Shown here in pieces: positions 33,836 through 39,804 of a stretch of DNA of 39,804 bases. The translations under genes and the position numbers were made by a program. The DNA lies in contig NZ_JAOTID010000024.1 of assembly GCF_026163695.1 (NCBI RefSeq), forward strand, positions 1 through 39,804, given 5' to 3'. Every line of letters starts with the position of its first letter. Positions within the stretch are counted from its first letter, which is position 1. The notes under the pieces were generated by a model. It had not been told where the DNA came from. It was given only the letters and a program-made list of their open reading frames with translations, and ran no database searches. Source of the DNA: Shumkonia mesophila (GTDB lineage Bacteria; Pseudomonadota; Alphaproteobacteria; Rhodospirillales; Shumkoniaceae).

Positions 33836-35365
33836 TCACTTGGCGGCCCCACCTTTCAGACGCTCCCCCATGTGGGCGCGGCCCAGCCAAACCACCAGCA
33901 CCGCGGTCGCAACGGCAAGACCGATCGCCAAGTTGCTGCAAAACAGCGCTCCACCCCATTCATGGCCATTGATGAGAAGAGCACGACGCAGGCTTTCCTC
34001 GGCCAGCGGCGCCAACAGGAAGGTAATGATCAGCGGTCCGAGCGGGATTTTCACCAGCTCCAGCAGATAGCCCATTACCCCGAAAAACAGTGCGAGCATC
34101 ACGTCGTAGGTGTTGTTACGGTAGGCGTAGGCCCCGACCAGGGACATGGCGAGGACAACCGGGACCAGCAGCGCCTCTGGCAGTTGGCCGAGGCGGGCGT
34201 AGAAGCCCGAGAGGAAGTAACCGATTGCCAGTACGAGGAAGTTCGCCACAATCAGGATGATGAAGAGCGAATAGATTTCTGTGGGGAACAGGTCGAACAT
34301 CCGCGGACCGGCCTGTACACCTTGGATGGCGAGGGCCACGCCGATCATGGCCGCGATCGTCCCGCCGGGAATGCCGAAGGCCAGAAGCGGGATCAGGGTG
34401 GGGCCGGCGGTGGCATTGTTGCCGGATTCGGCCGCCGCCACGCCTTCAAGGCGCCCGGTGCCGATCTGCTTGGTCGGCGAGGCCTGACGCGCGACGCCAT
34501 AGGACAGGAATGCCCCAACGGTTGCGCCAAGGCCAGGCAGGATGCCAACGAAAGTCCCCACACCGGTACCGATTGTCATTTCCTTCCAACAGCTTCGGTA
34601 TTCTGCGAAAGTCAGGCTCTCGCTCCGGCATTCGATCCGGTTCATGACCCGGTCGTGGATTTCCTGCAGCCTGCTCATCTTTCCCACGAGCTTGACCAAC
34701 TTCTCGAACATCGTGGCGATGGCGAAGAGGCCGATGATCAGCGGGATCATGCCTACGCCGTCGGACAGCCACCACAGGCCGAAGGTGTTACGCTCGGAAT
34801 TGCTGATCGGATCCACGCCTATGGTCCCAATGAAGAGTCCCAGGGCGGCGGCGAACAGCCCCTTGCCGAGATGATCGCCGGACAGCGCGCCGAGCAGGGC
34901 GATCGCCAGGATGATCAGCCACAGCCGTTCGGTAGGGCCGAAGTTCAACGCCAGCAACGCGAGCGCGGGGGCGAGAAAGATGGTGATGAGCGAACTGATG
35001 AGATCCCCGGTGATAGAGGCGTAGAGGGCCATCTGCAAGGCCTTCTTGCCTTTGCCGGCCTGGGTCAGCTTGTAGCCGTCGAGCACCGTGGCTCCGGATT
35101 CCGCTGTCCCCGGTGTCGCAAAGCTGATGGCCGAGATCGATCCGCCGTAGATGCCGCCCTTGTAGACACCAATCAGCAGTCCGAGGGTGGCCGGCAGGTT
35201 CAGCGTCAAGGTCAATGGCAGGAGCAGCGCGATCGCCGGTGCCGGGCTCAGTCCTGGCATTGCGCCGACACCCACGCCAATGAAGGCGCCGACCATGGCC
35301 CACATAAGGGTGTTCGCCGAAAAGACCAGTCCAAAGGCATCAAAAATGTGACCAAAATCCAACAT
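33836..35365 (-). CDS. Tripartite tricarboxylate transporter large permease (TctA family), second system
   Basis: The 509-residue protein has the TctA repeats: GVGVGAMPGLSPAPAIALLLP near the N-terminus, YGGSISAISFATPGTAESGATVLDG, and the second-half GILPGLGATVGAFLSYGVA followed by GIPGGTIAAMIGVAL. About 11-12 membrane segments are predicted. ATG 35365 has AGGA upstream and the TctB stop is nine bases away. It lies 133 bases before the receptor gene, a gap without clear structure. Sequence differs clearly from the first TctA in this window, so they are separate systems and not a recent duplication. Confidence 0.93.
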   Translation of the reverse strand: MLDFGHIFDAFGLVFSANTLMWAMVGAFIGVGVGAMPGLSPAPAIALLLPLTLTLNLPATLGLLIGVYKGGIYGGSISAISFATPGTAESGATVLDGYKLTQAGKGKKALQMALYASITGDLISSLITIFLAPALALLALNFGPTERLWLIILAIALLGALSGDHLGKGLFAAALGLFIGTIGVDPISNSERNTFGLWWLSDGVGMIPLIIGLFAIATMFEKLVKLVGKMSRLQEIHDRVMNRIECRSESLTFAEYRSCWKEMTIGTGVGTFVGILPGLGATVGAFLSYGVARQASPTKQIGTGRLEGVAAAESGNNATAGPTLIPLLAFGIPGGTIAAMIGVALAIQGVQAGPRMFDLFPTEIYSLFIILIVANFLVLAIGYFLSGFYARLGQLPEALLVPVVLAMSLVGAYAYRNNTYDVMLALFFGVMGYLLELVKIPLGPLIITFLLAPLAEESLRRALLINGHEWGGALFCSNLAIGLAVATAVLVVWLGRAHMGERLKGGAAK

Positions 35366-35374
35366 TATCCGTCC

Positions 35375-35947
35375 TCAGAACAACAGGCCGAGGGGGCCGT
35401 CGGGAACACCGACACTCAGCGCATAAAGCAGCAGTCGCAAGGAGATCGCGATCACCATACCGACGGCCAGCGCAATCCAAGCCGGGCGGAAGCCGAGCAA
35501 TAGGCTTCCTGCTGCCACCATGGCGAATATTCCCGGAATGAAGCCGACGACACGGAAGCTCAGGAAGATCACCCCGACTGCCACCGCCGCCAGCACGACG
35601 ATGAGTACACCCTTGACCGACTCGCGTTTGAACCCCGAGGGTCGGGTCGCCGCGCGGTCCACGACCAGGATGAGCAGCGACGCGGCCATTGAGTACACGG
35701 CAAAAAGAGGCAAGCCACCGAGCGTGAACCCATCGCGTGCCCTTTCATGGGCCCACTCCGAATTCCAGATAACCGTACCTAGTACAAATGTTGCCACCAA
35801 CAGCACAAGTGCGACGCCGCGGTTCGACAACAGAGCGGAAAGACCAGAAGTCGATGGTGACGGTTTTCCATCCAACGACGCCTTCTCCCTGTCTGATAAA
35901 TTCAAGCTGCTGTCAACTTTGCCTATCTGGTCGGACGCCAAGGCCAT
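35375..35947 (-). CDS. Tripartite tricarboxylate transporter small subunit (TctB family), second system
   Basis: The 190-residue protein has a hydrophilic N-terminus of about 40 residues and four membrane segments after it, as in TctB. It is the first gene of the - strand operon and starts at ATG 35947 after GGGAGG. The divergent LysR gene begins 138 bases away. TctB conservation is low, so the name rests on topology and place next to TctA. Confidence 0.87.
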   Translation of the reverse strand: MALASDQIGKVDSSLNLSDREKASLDGKPSPSTSGLSALLSNRGVALVLLVATFVLGTVIWNSEWAHERARDGFTLGGLPLFAVYSMAASLLILVVDRAATRPSGFKRESVKGVLIVVLAAVAVGVIFLSFRVVGFIPGIFAMVAAGSLLLGFRPAWIALAVGMVIAISLRLLLYALSVGVPDGPLGLLF

Positions 35948-35992
35948 CTATCCTCCCATTCTTCTTATTTGGGCATTCCATTCAGAATGACG

Positions 35993-36012
35993 TTTGGTAG
36001 AGCTTGACCAAA
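35993..36012. promoter_or_regulatory. Dyad in the TctB-LysR intergenic region (candidate LysR operator)
   Basis: TTTGGT (35993-35998) and ACCAAA (36007-36012) are perfect inverted repeats with an 8-base spacer. The site is about 46 bases upstream of the TctB start and 74 bases upstream of the LysR start. LysR regulators commonly bind such dyads between themselves and the operon they control. Confidence 0.5.
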
Positions 36013-36085
36013 GTCCGGGAAGCTGACAATAACAAAAGAGGCAACGCCATTTTGATGAAAACTCAAAGCGAACGGTAGGCTGGCG

Positions 36086-37039
36086 ATGAGGCGTCTTCCC
36101 GGATTTCGGTCCCTCGTGTGCTTCGAGGCTGCGGTTCGGACGGGGTCGCTTTCCGCCGCGGCGCGCGAAATGAACGTGACTCCAGGAGCAGTCAGTCGGC
36201 AGATTGCTGTGTTGGAACAACACTTGGGAATCAGAGTCCTGGAACGTAATTCGCGTGGCGTTGTCGCCACGTCGAAAGGGATATTGCTGGCCAGGCACCT
36301 GTCCGATGCCTTTTCTGACATCGCCAAGGCGATTGATGAAATCATCGACAGGGACAGGGAAAGTGCCCTGACCGTCAACGTTTACCCGACATTCGCAATC
36401 CAATGGCTGGTGCCGCGGATTGCAGATTTCCATGCCATTGCTCCGGACGTTGATCTTCGGATCAGGCCGTCGCTGAATGAGAATCGCTTTGACAAAGAGG
36501 AAATAAGTGTCGCCGTCTGCATCGGGCTTCCGCAAGGTCCCCTGTTCACCAGCCTGCCCCTGTTCCGCCGGCGCTTCGTCCCGGTCTGCAGCCCCAATAC
36601 CTTTAGCTGCCTAGGCAACCCCGGGCCTGACATCCTCTATAGGACGCAGATCTATTATTCCGACATGCACGTCGACCAGTGGAAGCTCTGGTTGGCCACC
36701 ATGGGGATGGAGCAACTGGCGTTACCCCATGTGGGCATCCGGTTTGAGAATTCATCCTTGGCTTATCAGGCCGCACGAGAAGGAACCGGCTTCGCTATCG
36801 CCCAGCCCGCACTGATCAGTGCCGACCTGGAAAGCCGGCGGTTGATCGCCCCCTTTGGCCACGAGGTCGAAGAGCCGGAGCAATACTGGGTTTCCTGCCG
36901 CACTAAGGACTTGGGCCGCTCGACCGTCGCTCTGTTCATGAAGTGGCTTTCCGAGACCGCTGCACTGACCGATAGGAACTACGACAATGCACGAACTTTT
37001 GATCCAGAAGGGAACAGCGTTGGTCTCGCCTCACCCTGA
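36086..37039 (+). CDS. LysR-family transcriptional regulator (GcvA-like)
   Basis: The 317-residue regulator has the LysR winged helix at residues 4-64 (FEAAVRTGSLSAAARE, VTPGAVSRQIAVLE, LGIRVLERNSRG), then a periplasmic-binding-like effector domain from about 90 with LVPRIADFHAIAPDVDLRI. The start form RRLPGFRSLVCFEAA is GcvA-like. It is divergent from the TTT-PrpF-CoA transferase-aconitase operon and is very probably its acid-responsive regulator. RBS is weak. Its 3' end faces the HMG-CoA-lyase-type gene. Confidence 0.93.
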   Translation: MRRLPGFRSLVCFEAAVRTGSLSAAAREMNVTPGAVSRQIAVLEQHLGIRVLERNSRGVVATSKGILLARHLSDAFSDIAKAIDEIIDRDRESALTVNVYPTFAIQWLVPRIADFHAIAPDVDLRIRPSLNENRFDKEEISVAVCIGLPQGPLFTSLPLFRRRFVPVCSPNTFSCLGNPGPDILYRTQIYYSDMHVDQWKLWLATMGMEQLALPHVGIRFENSSLAYQAAREGTGFAIAQPALISADLESRRLIAPFGHEVEEPEQYWVSCRTKDLGRSTVALFMKWLSETAALTDRNYDNARTFDPEGNSVGLASP

Positions 37040-37054
37040 GCGGGCCGCCGTCGC

Positions 37055-37072
37055 GGCCGTATCAAGACGGCC
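37055..37072. other. 6-bp hairpin after the LysR gene
   Basis: GGCCGT (37055-37060) and ACGGCC (37067-37072) pair perfectly across six bases. It is in the convergent gap between the LysR gene and the lyase gene. With no T-run it is only a weak candidate for a transcript-end structure. Confidence 0.3.
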
Positions 37073-37198
37073 ATGATCGTCGACCGCGCGCCCCTCCCAA
37101 TCTCCACCGTAATGGGAAGGGCGAAGGATCTTCTCCGCCGTGGGCCACTCGGATTAGGCCGCGGGCGAGATCGAAAGCCGATTCCGCTCAGCCGGGAC

Positions 37199-38107
37199 TT
37201 ATTGCTCGCAATCCCTGGGCAAATGAGCCATCCGCCCCGGCAGCTTTCTACCGACCTTCGCTTCGAATTCGCCGACGATCGCCGCCATCTTCCGCCAGTC
37301 GATTCCGGTGGCGATCCCCATCTCCTCGAGGGCATAGACAGCGTCCTCGGTCGCGACGTTGCCGGCCGCATTGGGAATGAACGGGCAGCCGCCGAGCCCC
37401 CCGGCGGCAGTGTCGAGGATGGCCGCCCCGGCCTGCAGGCCGGCGACCATATTGGCAACTCCCAGGCCACGGGTATCGTGAAGGTGCAATGACACGGCGA
37501 GGTCGTTGCCGACGATCTCTTTCGCGCGGGCGGTCAAATCGAAGACGGCACGCGGATTGGCCAAACCCACGGTGTCGGCCAGGTTGACCTCGTCGGCACC
37601 GAGTTCGCGGTACATTTCGACGACGCCGAGCACGAACTCGGGATCAATGGCGCCGTCGTAGGCGCAGCCGAACGCCGACTGGATGCCAGCACGCACCGTG
37701 ACGCCGCTTTCCTTGGCCCGCGATACCATGTCGCGAACCCGCTCCTTGGCCTCCTCACGCGTGCAGTTGGCGTTCTTGCGGTTGTGGCTTTCACTGGCCG
37801 ACATCGACATGCTGAGGTGTCCGACACCGCAGGCGAGCGCGCGTTCGAGCCCCTTGTCGTTGAGAACCAGCGCCGTGTAGGTCACTCCGTCCGTCCGCTC
37901 GAGACGGTGAAAGACTTCATCCGTGTTGGCCATCTGCGGCACCCACTTGGGATGCACGAACGACCCCACCTGAATGCGGCGCACGCCGGCGGCTTCCATC
38001 CTGCCGATCAGGTCGAGCTTTTCTTCGACCGAGAAGATCCGCTCCTCGCTTTGCAGGCCGTCGCGCAGGCCCTCTTCTTCGATCACGATGGTCTTCGGCA
38101 GCTTCAT
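37199..38107 (-). CDS. HMG-CoA lyase-family protein
   Basis: The 302-residue TIM barrel of the HMGL-like family shows EEEGLRDGLQ with R15-D16, GSFVHPKWVPQMA, HLHD with H208 and H210 for the divalent metal, and GGLGGCPF with the catalytic C241 loop. These enzymes cleave 3-hydroxyacyl-CoAs with a 3-carboxy-type skeleton: HMG-CoA to acetyl-CoA and acetoacetate, or in some bacteria citramalyl-CoA-like substrates. ATG 38107 is used because GGGAGG lies eight bases before it and the upstream frame is not family-like. The only CoA-transferase in the window is in the neighbouring operon, so the two may act in sequence. Confidence 0.9.
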   Translation of the reverse strand: MKLPKTIVIEEEGLRDGLQSEERIFSVEEKLDLIGRMEAAGVRRIQVGSFVHPKWVPQMANTDEVFHRLERTDGVTYTALVLNDKGLERALACGVGHLSMSMSASESHNRKNANCTREEAKERVRDMVSRAKESGVTVRAGIQSAFGCAYDGAIDPEFVLGVVEMYRELGADEVNLADTVGLANPRAVFDLTARAKEIVGNDLAVSLHLHDTRGLGVANMVAGLQAGAAILDTAAGGLGGCPFIPNAAGNVATEDAVYALEEMGIATGIDWRKMAAIVGEFEAKVGRKLPGRMAHLPRDCEQ

Positions 38108-38518
38108 GGATAGATCCTCCCGGTTCCGGTCCCCAGAAAGAGGCGGCGGAAATGGGGCGCCCCCATTCCCGCCGAGTGCAGCTTCTCTGTCGAAGCCATC
38201 ATGTGTGCCAACCCTATGGCATGCCCCACCTCTAGAGGTTGATGAAAGTGGAGACCGCCAAGCGAAATCCGACACACGGTTGCCTATTCCATTTTTCCCC
38301 ACACAGGGTGGGAAATGGGCATTAATACTTCTGTCTGAAAGAACGTGTTTCTATTCATCGCACGAAATACAGCAGGCGTCAATCGCGTTTTATCGGATGC
38401 GCGATAGGCAAGACCTGGTCTGCCGGGATGGGGTTTGGATCGACGCCGGAGGCCCTTGCTGTTCGGCGAACCGACAAAAAAATGAACTGTCGGCACGGGA
38501 ACTCGGCGTCGGTTCCGG
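38108..38518. other. 411-bp intergenic region before the lyase gene, with palindromes
   Basis: No gene is seen. From right to left it holds a bulged 11-bp hairpin at 38289-38318 (CCATTT/AAATGG and CCCAC/GTGGG), a perfect palindrome ACCTCTAGAGGT at 38228-38239 and the repeat TGCCA-N6-TGGCA at 38206-38221. The two sites near 38206-38239 are 100-130 bases upstream of the lyase start and are candidates for a regulator site. Confidence 0.45.
38228..38239. promoter_or_regulatory. Perfect 12-bp palindrome upstream of the HMG-CoA-lyase-type gene
   Basis: ACCTCT followed by AGAGGT forms an uninterrupted palindrome. It lies 121 bases before the lyase start, next to a second dyad (38206-38221). The IclR regulator encoded just upstream is the natural candidate to bind here, but this is inference. 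Confidence 0.4.
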
Positions 38519-39250
38519 TCAGGACTTTTTTTTTCGCCCGCGGCCCTTGCTGCGATCTGAGACGCCTTCTATAGGATCGGGGATCGACGCCAAATCGGCA
38601 GTCGCTTCCTTGAGAAGGGCCACATAGAGGTGTTGGGCTTCCGAAGTGAAGCGCGGCAATGGCCCCGATATGCCCAGGGCGCCGACGAGGATTCGATGAG
38701 CCGAAAACACCGGAACCGCAACGCTAGCCGCTTCGGAATGGCGCTCGCCAAGCGAAACGGCATAACCCGATTCGCGCGTTTCATTATAGGACGGACCGGG
38801 TTCGCCGGCAAACGCCAGAAGCACCCGTCCCGCCGCCCCGACGTGCAACGGAAGGCGCGCTCCTTCCGAAATGTGGTAATGCACCGGCCGGGTCGAATTC
38901 GCACGGAAAAGGCAGACCCTGGCGTCTCCGTCCCTGACGTAAAACGAAACGGACTCCTCGGTCCTATCTCTCAGACGGCGCATAACCGGCAACACGTAGT
39001 CCTTGAGATCCGGCAGGGGGCCGTAAAGCGAGCCGAGTCGGCGCAACGTCGGCCCCAGGCGGTAGGAGCCGTTGGGACGTCGGGACAGATAGCCGAACCG
39101 TTCCAGCGAGTGGGAAAGCCGAAGAATGGTGCTGCGATAGAATCCGGTCTTTCCAGCCAGATCCCCGAGCGTGATTTCCTGGGCCTCCTCAGTGAAACAG
39201 TCCAGCAACGTCAATGCCCGTTCCACAGCCTCGACGCGGTCCTGCGCCAT
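38519..39250 (-). CDS. IclR-family transcriptional regulator
   Basis: The 243-residue protein has an IclR winged helix at about residues 4-70 (VERALTLLDCF, ITLGDLAGKTGFYRSTILRL, YRLGPTLRRLG) and an effector domain with GARLPLHVGAAGRVLLAF and a late VAVPVFSAHRILVGALGISGP segment. A lysine/arginine-rich tail (KGRGRKKKS) ends it. ATG 39250 is preferred (MAQDRVEAVERAL is the common form); ATG 39280 is possible. It lies upstream of and parallel to the HMG-CoA-lyase-type gene and divergent from the 2-oxoacid oxidoreductase gene, so it may control either. Confidence 0.92.
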   Translation of the reverse strand: MAQDRVEAVERALTLLDCFTEEAQEITLGDLAGKTGFYRSTILRLSHSLERFGYLSRRPNGSYRLGPTLRRLGSLYGPLPDLKDYVLPVMRRLRDRTEESVSFYVRDGDARVCLFRANSTRPVHYHISEGARLPLHVGAAGRVLLAFAGEPGPSYNETRESGYAVSLGERHSEAASVAVPVFSAHRILVGALGISGPLPRFTSEAQHLYVALLKEATADLASIPDPIEGVSDRSKGRGRKKKS

Positions 39251-39679
39251 CTTGTTCTCTCGCCAGTTCGTGAAAGCCATCAAGGAAACCTGAGAGGGAC
39301 ATGATGCATGGATCAGAACGGGATTTCAACTGAGCGAAGATGTGGCTGCGGTTGTGCGGAAAACGGCCGGCAACCTTCGAAAAAAGTTCTGTCAAAAAGA
39401 AATAAATTGTATTAGACAGAAATAAACGGATGATGACGGCGACTTGGTACGCGGCAGTTCATTCTTCGTGATGCACGCATCTCGGAAAGGCTCGACGTTT
39501 GTGAGGCGGTTCCCTGAAGAATGCTCAGCCTGGTCCCTCTTCAGTCTCCCAGTACCTGATTCCTTGACTCATTTGCGTGGAGTTCGTCCGTGCACACCTC
39601 CTCAAGAGACATGATCCCTGCGGCTTCCCGTGGTGAAGCCGGCGATCCCGATCCCGTTTGCCGCGAAACCAAGGATGCC
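39251..39679. other. Intergenic region between IclR and the oxidoreductase gene, with repeats
   Basis: No complete gene is seen. An AT-rich patch holds the inverted repeat TTCTGTC (39387-39393) and GACAGAA (39415-39421) and a 9-bp direct repeat AGAAATAAA (39398-39406 and 39418-39426), 20 bases apart. These are candidate regulator sites. Part of the right end (39590-39679) may belong to the following gene if an earlier start is used. Confidence 0.45.
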
Positions 39680-39804
39680 ATGGCGATGAAGGAAGGAGCC
39701 ACCACCGGCCGCGATGCCCCCTGTTCGGCCCGTATGGCCTCGTCGGTGTCGATCGCCTTGACGGGCAGTGGGGGCTCCGGCGTGATGACGGCGGGCCAGA
39801 TGCT
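39680..39804 (+). CDS. 2-oxoacid:acceptor oxidoreductase alpha subunit, N-terminus (partial)
   Basis: The frame runs off the right edge. It encodes SVSIALTGSGGSGVMTAGQML, the start of the gamma-type domain that opens the alpha subunit of 2-oxoglutarate/2-oxoacid:ferredoxin oxidoreductases (KorA type). These enzymes decarboxylate 2-oxoacids to acyl-CoA with ferredoxin as acceptor. ATG 39680 fits the short leader usual for homologues. GTG 39590, with GGAG seven bases upstream, and ATG 39611 are in the same frame and are possible starts. Only the first 40 or so residues are inside the window. Confidence 0.75.
   Translation, partial: MAMKEGATTGRDAPCSARMASSVSIALTGSGGSGVMTAGQM

Noticed and set aside
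33872-35503. A 543-codon open frame on + opposite the second TctA gene
   Set aside because: It is low-complexity, rich in Q, E, R and H, and lies antisense to a clear TctA gene; it is a GC-driven shadow.
1-39804. CRISPR arrays, integrases, prophage or plasmid functions
   Set aside because: None were seen on either strand; no regularly spaced repeats and no recombinase genes other than the dead transposase.

Overview
The window is high-GC, densely coded bacterial DNA that reads like a Proteobacterium, probably an alphaproteobacterium. Pointers are tripartite tricarboxylate transporters (TTT), Opp/Dpp-type and polar-amino-acid ABC importers, family III CoA-transferases, and GntR/RpiR/LysR/IclR regulators. 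The exact taxon cannot be fixed from the sequence. No phage, plasmid or CRISPR functions are present. Nearly every gene belongs to uptake and catabolism of small acidic or phosphorylated compounds, so the window looks like a catabolic accessory region made of four modules, two of them bounded by gene-poor scars.

Module 1 (about 195-6160) has an Asp/Glu-racemase-family protein and a D-2-hydroxyacid dehydrogenase on +. Facing them on - is a TTT system in the order receptor, small subunit, large permease, followed by an isocitrate/isopropylmalate/tartrate-dehydrogenase-family enzyme. It looks like a hydroxy-dicarboxylate uptake and oxidation unit. A gap follows with a decayed IS3-family transposase (about 6626-7117).

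Module 2 (7373-17484, all -) starts with a polar-amino-acid-type ABC importer (binding protein, two permeases, ATPase). It continues with a GntR/FCD regulator, an HpcH/HpaI class II pyruvate aldolase, an FGGY sugar kinase, a fucose-isomerase-like protein, an SDR dehydrogenase and an N-acetylneuraminate-lyase-type class I aldolase. It looks like a sugar or sugar-acid pathway with an unusual transporter and two pyruvate aldolases.

Module 3 (18095-26710, all +) is rpiR-type regulator, dipeptide-type binding protein, two ATPases, glycerophosphodiester phosphodiesterase, type I phosphodiesterase/nucleotide pyrophosphatase, and two permeases, in a tight, mostly overlapping operon. The two hydrolases sit inside the transporter gene set, which suggests import and cleavage of a phosphodiester. 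The logic recalls agrocinopine catabolism in Agrobacterium. A perfect dyad upstream of rpiR is the likely operator. A 940-bp gene-free stretch with a degenerate tRNA-Met-like 3' half follows.

Module 4 (27651-39250) is a - strand operon TctB-TctA-TctC-PrpF-CoA transferase-aconitase, with a divergent LysR regulator and a dyad between them. An HMG-CoA-lyase-family gene and an IclR regulator lie beside it. Together the enzymes could isomerise, hydrate, CoA-activate and cleave a branched di- or tricarboxylate. At the right edge begins the alpha subunit of a 2-oxoacid:acceptor oxidoreductase.

Three unrelated transport operons each carry a strong hairpin directly after the binding-protein gene, a likely device for making more receptor than membrane subunits.
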